NCBI GenBank assembly: GCA_022818135.1
Contig: JAFMSR010000009.1
Location: 21,855,159 to 21,919,158, forward strand
Length of the DNA: 64,000 nucleotides
Origin: Saxidomus purpurata
Lineage: Eukaryota; Mollusca; Bivalvia; Venerida; Veneridae
Direction of reading: 5' to 3'
Shown here: one piece after another, positions 58,522 through 64,000 of the stretch
How positions within the stretch are numbered: position 1 is the stretch's first letter
How the letters are laid out: every line of letters starts with the position of its first letter
Program-made: the position numbers and the translations under genes
Notes under the pieces: model-generated
The model's input: only the letters and a program-made list of their open reading frames with translations
Told to the model about the DNA's origin: nothing
Database searches by the model: none

Positions 58522-60935
58522 GTAATCTATAATTATTAATGTCTTATATTATGTTTTGGTGCCACATTCTAGTTTTGTACGCGACATCGGGTATATACAT
58601 GTATTTTCATAATGGCATGTCTTTAAAGGAGTTTCTCTGACAAAATTTGTGTTACTACTGACATTGCTATAGAATACTCAGTTCTTCCTTTAACAAATGT
58701 AGAATCCATTACTGGCTTCAGGCTGCAGGTTACATAATTGATTTGCCTAGGGCCTCCGATTTTATGTTGACGCAGTTATTCACTAATCGTTTATCCGTAA
58801 TAAAACGCTTTTTTCTCTGTTGGCCCAACGACTGAGTCAAAATTGGCCTAGTAAAATGTATGCTTATCGGTGTGGTGTCGGCCTAAACGTTGGGACATTT
58901 TAGGGCCTAACACTATCATTTTACCTCTGACTTTTAGGCCAACATTGGTCCAACACATATTTTGTTTTATCCATACTGCTAGGCAAACATCAAACCAACG
59001 AGTCCTTCAAGAAGAAAAGTAAAAAGCTGTTGAATGAATTATATACACAAATGTTGCTAGACCAGTATGACAAAATCACACTTTCACAAATTTTATAAAT
59101 ATAAAAAAAATTAACATTCTGCTTTAGCTTTCTGTAATCACCACTGTAACCACCACTATTTCAGCTATCTTAAAATCACATATGCTTAATCACATGCTAC
59201 ATTCATTTTATAACACGCCTCCAGTAAATATTTGTTTTCACATCAAATCTAAAAGAAAAATAGAAACGAGAAAAAGCATTATTTTGATAGAACCAGGCAC
59301 TGATGACTGTTCTGCTGTGGACAGAAGAATGTATCTAGAGCTGTGTAACTAAATGTTAACCTTTAGAATATAGAAAGTATGAAATAACCAGGCCTCAGGC
59401 AAAGGGACAATCCCATTGAATCATCTCCTCCAAACGCTTCCTCATGATGTGCGAAGAGTATATGTATCGAAGCTTAAATTGATTTGATAACAATGAGTTT
59501 GAGTAAAAGTGTTAAGTACTGGTCAAGAACAGACGTTATCCAAAGTTTAGGAGATAAAGTAGAAATCTTGTTCTTGACTGAGTTCTGTCTTCAAATGTTT
59601 CAGGAATGCAGAATGATTTTATTTCACAATTTCACATTTTACCGTTCCCAAATGCTTGTTTATTGCCTAAATGCTAAGGCCGTCATTGTTGATGATAGAT
59701 TACCGTTGTCGTTTGAACATTTAGAAAGAAATATTTTTGAGATGATGTTTTATCTAAACAATTTTTGTATTCCAAAGAAGTAAATACCAATAATAAATAC
59801 AATATTTCTACATACATGTATCTATTTATAATAATCAATATGGCTCGCTAGAAAGTTATGTTATTATAAATAGTATTATAACAAAACAGTCGCTTTGCTT
59901 TGAATGATATCGGGAAACAAATATATACATATACACGTTTGTATCAGACTAAGTTCAATGCAATAAACGAACTAGTCCTGGACAACTGTTGGCCAAATAT
60001 GATTTTTATTTTTTCAAAAAGGTAAGTTGAGCCAATATTAAGCAGAAAATTAAGACGTTATCTACATATCATCATTAGCCCGATACCGATATATCTTTTA
60101 CAATTAATTGTCATTGACCTCACAACTCTCTACTATCTGGTTAGTAAGCAATCATATTTGATCACTAGTACATAAACAACTCATCTTTAGTTGTTGATAT
60201 ATTTTTTATAAGATGAAAATTTTTCTTGTCTTTTTGTTAAGGTTTCCTCTTTGCTAGACTGCAAATGTTAGCAATTGTTGAAAATTGTTCAACTAGAACA
60301 TTAATACAAGATATAGAGAGTTTCAAGGTTCAATATGTTTTGATGCTTTAATGCGTCAGAAAGGACACATTATAATATGGAGTGGGTCGTCACTCCTTCC
60401 GTTTGTCCATCAGTTTCTGCTTAATTACTAGTATTCGTCAACGCTTTGGCTTAGGATCTCTACTCTTGCAATTCATATTGCTCATGGACAGTAAGAACAT
60501 TTTTGTAACTACTATCTTTTTTCATAGGATCATAATGTCAGATGTCATGAAAAAAATGACCTTTGCATAAAATTGATTTTTTATGCGATATCTCAAGATC
60601 TTTAAAATTCTTATATTTATATATTCATGTACTAGGAACATTAATTGGTTCATCTTAGTGGAACACTTTTATAAGCTCGTCCAACCGAAGGCTATGGATG
60701 CTAAAGGTACATGTCAACATACATTGTATCACGTAAAACTTTTTTTCTCTGAAACGTCTTGTTGGTTCATTCCTTGTTTTGATTTACATTGTATTTCAAT
60801 AGGTTGGAAATGATTTCGGTCAACACATTTGTCCCTGAAACTTAAGGTATAAGCATCTTTTGACATATGTTATTACCTATTAAAAGATGGATTAAGTATG
60901 TATTAACGGCATTGTTGCTAATCTAATCCGTCCGT
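58522..60935. other. Presumed intron of the CXorf38-like gene
   Basis: No next exon with matching phase and protein-like content was recognised. 59484-59783 is open but unconvincing. Confidence 0.4.
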
Positions 60936-60939
60936 CTGT

Positions 60940-61345
60940 CTGTTTGTGTATCTGTCCGCATTTACCTTGTGAACACGTTTGAGGAAAGGAAACATTTCAT
61001 AAGCAATCGCATAACACTTGGTCAGAATGTGTGTCTAGACTCTTGTTAAATTCATGGTTGAGCTTAAATCTGAGTCACACGGGGATAAAAACTAAGTCAC
61101 AATAACTGAATGAAGAAAAACACTATAAAAGTCACATTTTGTTCCCAATAATAATGAAAGTTAGTCGGGATATTTATACTGATAACCTTTATCATTATGT
61201 GGAGAACCAAAAAAGAGGAAATAAAATAAAAACTAGGTCACAAGTAGAAATCAAAGAAAAATCTTGAGAACCCTATTTACCACATTATGTTCTCTTTCTT
61301 CATACAAATCTGACAAAATACTAGTTTTTTTTAGGCCCCTGTTTG
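60940..61345 (+). repeat. Very old copy of the 145 bp-unit element
   Basis: A GTCC/GTCT tract (60928-60960) and eroded units with CTTGGTCAGAATGTGTG, GAGTCACACGGGGATAAAAACTAAGTCACA-like and AACTAGGTCACAAG. No hairpin ends remain. Confidence 0.5.
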
Positions 61346-62094
61346 GTAACCCCGTTTATTATCCCCGTCAAATGGTTGAGTATGGGTCGGGGAACCATCC
61401 CACTTCAACCTTACAAAAGCATATGCATGTTTAAGATATAAATAAACATCGAACTATAAATAGATGATCATGGCATATGTATAACAATGAGTAAATTTGT
61501 TAATAATGTCAGGGACCTCATTTTACACTAGTGACTTATTGTCACTTGCAAAAACAGAAACAAACATGCATGAAGTCATATTTATATACAGCTAATCTTT
61601 TTAAATAATTTGCAATAAAATTTTAATTTCATTGTATTTCAATAAAAAGAGAGAAAATCGCGAAAGTTTTTATTAAAGCGTAAATTATATTAGTAATAAA
61701 CTAATCGCAAACCAGTTTTTCCACAAGAGACCAATGAATTTTCTTTTTCCCTGTTTTTTTTCGTTTCATTAATAATTGCAAAGGCCAGCTTTAAGCTTTG
61801 TTTCAATCCTTGCAGAGATGGTTTAATTTCACTACGTTTGCATACGAATATGTACCTTTTTATTTCTAAGCACAATATATTATAATGGCCTAGGCATTTT
61901 CCCGAATACCCTAGGAGAAAGCATTTATTATTCAAGAAAGTTCGGATCATTTATTATCTCCGTTACTTTTGAAATTAAAGACTATTTGTGCGTACATTCC
62001 CAAAACAAATGGAGTAAAGTTGTTTTTTTCTTATTTGCAGGAAGCACATAAATCTGTAGTGACTTTGTTCATTTTAAACAATAAGTAATTTGTT
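61346..62094. other. Non-coding stretch; possible isolated acceptor
   Basis: A good acceptor TTCTTATTTGCAG at 62040 is followed in phase 0 by EAHKSVVTLFILNNK and a stop. It could be a terminal exon of the CXorf38-like gene, but the sequence does not look like the expected continuation. Confidence 0.3.
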
Positions 62095-64000
62095 TCTAGA
62101 ATTATGTGGACTATTCCTGTTTGAAACTATTGTAAATAAGTATCAGAACTAGTTTCAAATACCCAGCTATATATGTATTTCCATTCTGGATTCTGAATTG
62201 GGAAGACACTGTCCCATTTTTCTTTACAAGAGGGAATATCTGTATTTTTATCAATTAGCTGTACATGTAATGTATGCATTTTCTGGCGTTTAGTATAGAT
62301 TTTAGATAATATGGTATTATAGGAAATACATATTCTATCTCCAATATCTCTCTTCTCACTTGAGTATTTTTCAAAAAAGCTTTTATTGTATTTTGTATTC
62401 CTGCATATTATAAAAAGTTAATTTTTAAGCCTGTTCTTCTTTCCAATTCTTGTCTGTCAATAAAAATGGCATCCTTATTCACGATATCTTTAATAAATGT
62501 GATTCCTTTCTCATACCAAAACTTCAGAAATATTGATTTTCTTTTAGTTTGTAACAAATGATTATAAAAAAGAGGCATTTCTAGAAAATTGCTCATGGTA
62601 ATGATAGGTAGATCGTCTATTAGGTTTGTATATGATAATAATACATCCTTCCAAAATTGTTTTTCAACTGCTTTACTATGATTTGTACATAATCTTTACC
62701 CAAATTAAACATCTTCTCAAAATATACATTACTTCTTATCCAGCTATAACATTTATTGCTTGGAGTATTTATTACTCTTCGTAACCATGTGAGTTTTAAA
62801 CTTTTCATATAGGCAAAAATATCGACCATTTTAAGACCACCCATCAGAATAATCCTTAACAAATACAGAGCTTTTAATCTTTGATGGTCCTTGGCAAACA
62901 AAATAATAAAAAAGTGCTTGTACTTGTTGTAAGATTTGTATAGTTGGATTGGGTAAAGATATAAAAAGATGAGTTAATATTAATCAAGAGAATTGTTTTT
63001 ATTACTTTTATTCTACCAATTGGAGTAAGGACTCATTTCTTCCAATACTGAATATTGTTTTTTATCTTTCTCCAAGAAATTCAATTCAATCATTTTTTCT
63101 AGATCAATATGGAACACAAGTCCAAGAAGCTTAAATGACGTTGTATCCCAGTTTGATTTCCATTTCGTTTTTATAGATCTTGTTGAGTACTTCAGGGATC
63201 CTATCCAAACAGCATGTGTTTTTGTCAAAATTAACCTTTAAGCCGGAGTACATTGCAAATTCGTTTAAAACATTTAGAGTACAATTAAGTGACCTTTCAG
63301 TTTCGTCTAAAAGTAAAGAAGTATCATCTGCGAACTGACTAATTTTGTATTCAATATCATTTATAACAATACCTTTTATATCCTTACTAATTCTTATCTT
63401 GTGTGCTAGAATCTCTGCACATAAGATAAAAATATACGGGCTTATTTGGTCTCCTTGATGACAGCCACGTTCGACAATGAAAAAAATCAGACAGGTACCC
63501 ATTCAATTGAACCGATGTTTTTATGTCTGCATAAAATAATGAAATCCATTTCTTAAACATTGGACCAAAGTTGAAGAACTCGAAAGTTTTGTTAATGAAA
63601 TTTAAAGATAAAGTGTCAAAAGCCTTCTCAAAATCTATCATCATCAGAAGACCTGGTAAATTATTATTTTCAGTGCAATGCATTATATCGTACAATAAAC
63701 GTGTATTTTCACCTATAAATCTGCCTTTAATGAATCCTGTTTGGTCTGTGTTAATTAGAATATCAAGTACAGTTTTTAATCTGTGTGCTATAGACCCCGA
63801 AGCTAACTTATATACAGTATTCAGCAGAGTAATGGGACGCCAGTTTTTCATATATTGCCTTTGTTTATTACCTTTTGGTATACATGTAATACCTTGTTTT
63901 TGTGTCACTGACAATTCACTTTTCGCAAATGCATAATTTATTGACCTAACTACAAAATGTCCGATCTGTTTCCAAAACATTTTTAAAACATTTGAAGTAA
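62095..64000 (-). pseudogene. L1/Tx1-like LINE ORF2 (reverse transcriptase), frame-broken
   Basis: Minus-strand pieces of a non-LTR retrotransposon polyprotein in order: an RT N-terminal part with WRPITLLNTVYKLASGSIAH, QTGFIKGRFIGENTR and motif A DFEKAFDT (63980-63387); after a frame change motif B GCHQGDQISPYIFILCAEIL and motif C FADDT (63502-63131); then LLGLVFHIDLEKM (63228-63013), a thumb/linker part (62901-62620 and 62596-62408) and the C-terminal WDSVFPIQNPEWKYIYSW near 62210-62160, ending LQWFQTG near 62110. At least four frame breaks show it is dead. The endonuclease side lies beyond the window edge. Confidence 0.85.

Noticed and set aside
1..64000. CRISPR arrays, bacterial operons or prophage
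   Set aside because: The tandem repeats lack unique regular spacers, genes are spliced and sparse, and SINE/LINE content is eukaryotic.

Overview
This is AT-rich eukaryotic genomic DNA with very little coding sequence, many decayed repeats and spliced gene fragments. The repeat types point to a bivalve mollusc: 'pearl'-like elements built from tandem cores with CAAGGTCAC motifs, GGAC/GTCC-rich element ends, several tRNA-derived SINE families, an NLR-type NACHT exon and a CXorf38-like exon. No species can be named from sequence alone.

Protein-coding signal is confined to a few places. (1) 5634-7723 is a long exon encoding a NACHT NTPase of NLR type, followed by a frame-broken stretch. (2) 41423-42236 is a two-exon gene for a 66-residue microprotein with good splice sites. 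(3) 54657-54815 is an acidic exon carrying a consensus FFAT (VAP-binding) motif. (4) 57946-58521 is the first coding exon of a CXorf38-like protein. Two further short exons (13097-13185 +, 51511-51618 -) and a coding-like relic (3602-4230 -) are weak candidates. No functional tRNA or rRNA gene is seen; every tRNA-like segment is degenerate or heads a SINE.

The rest is mobile and tandem DNA. Three pearl-like elements with a ~170 bp core repeat lie at 9-805, 21449-22357 and 43493-44561. A second family with terminal hairpins and a 145 bp core lies at 46603-47868; its ends recur at 54910-55614 around a wholly different ~20 bp array, and old copies lie at 35685-36400 and 60940-61340. There is a ~375 bp satellite at 42745-45980 with RFX X-box palindromes, cut by a pearl-like element; a TTAA-flanked MITE nested inside a TA-flanked MITE (32599-33320); a long-TIR MITE family (22446-22931, 30495-31469); foldbacks; a GGCCT-rich array that reverses orientation; and two LINE remnants (27839-28346 +, 62095-64000 -).

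The points most worth following are: three tandem copies of a composite C/EBP-CRE site 1.3 kb before the NACHT exon; the X-box satellite; the modular hairpin-ended elements that keep their termini but swap cores; and the four genuine exons. The genes show no obvious functional link to one another in this window.
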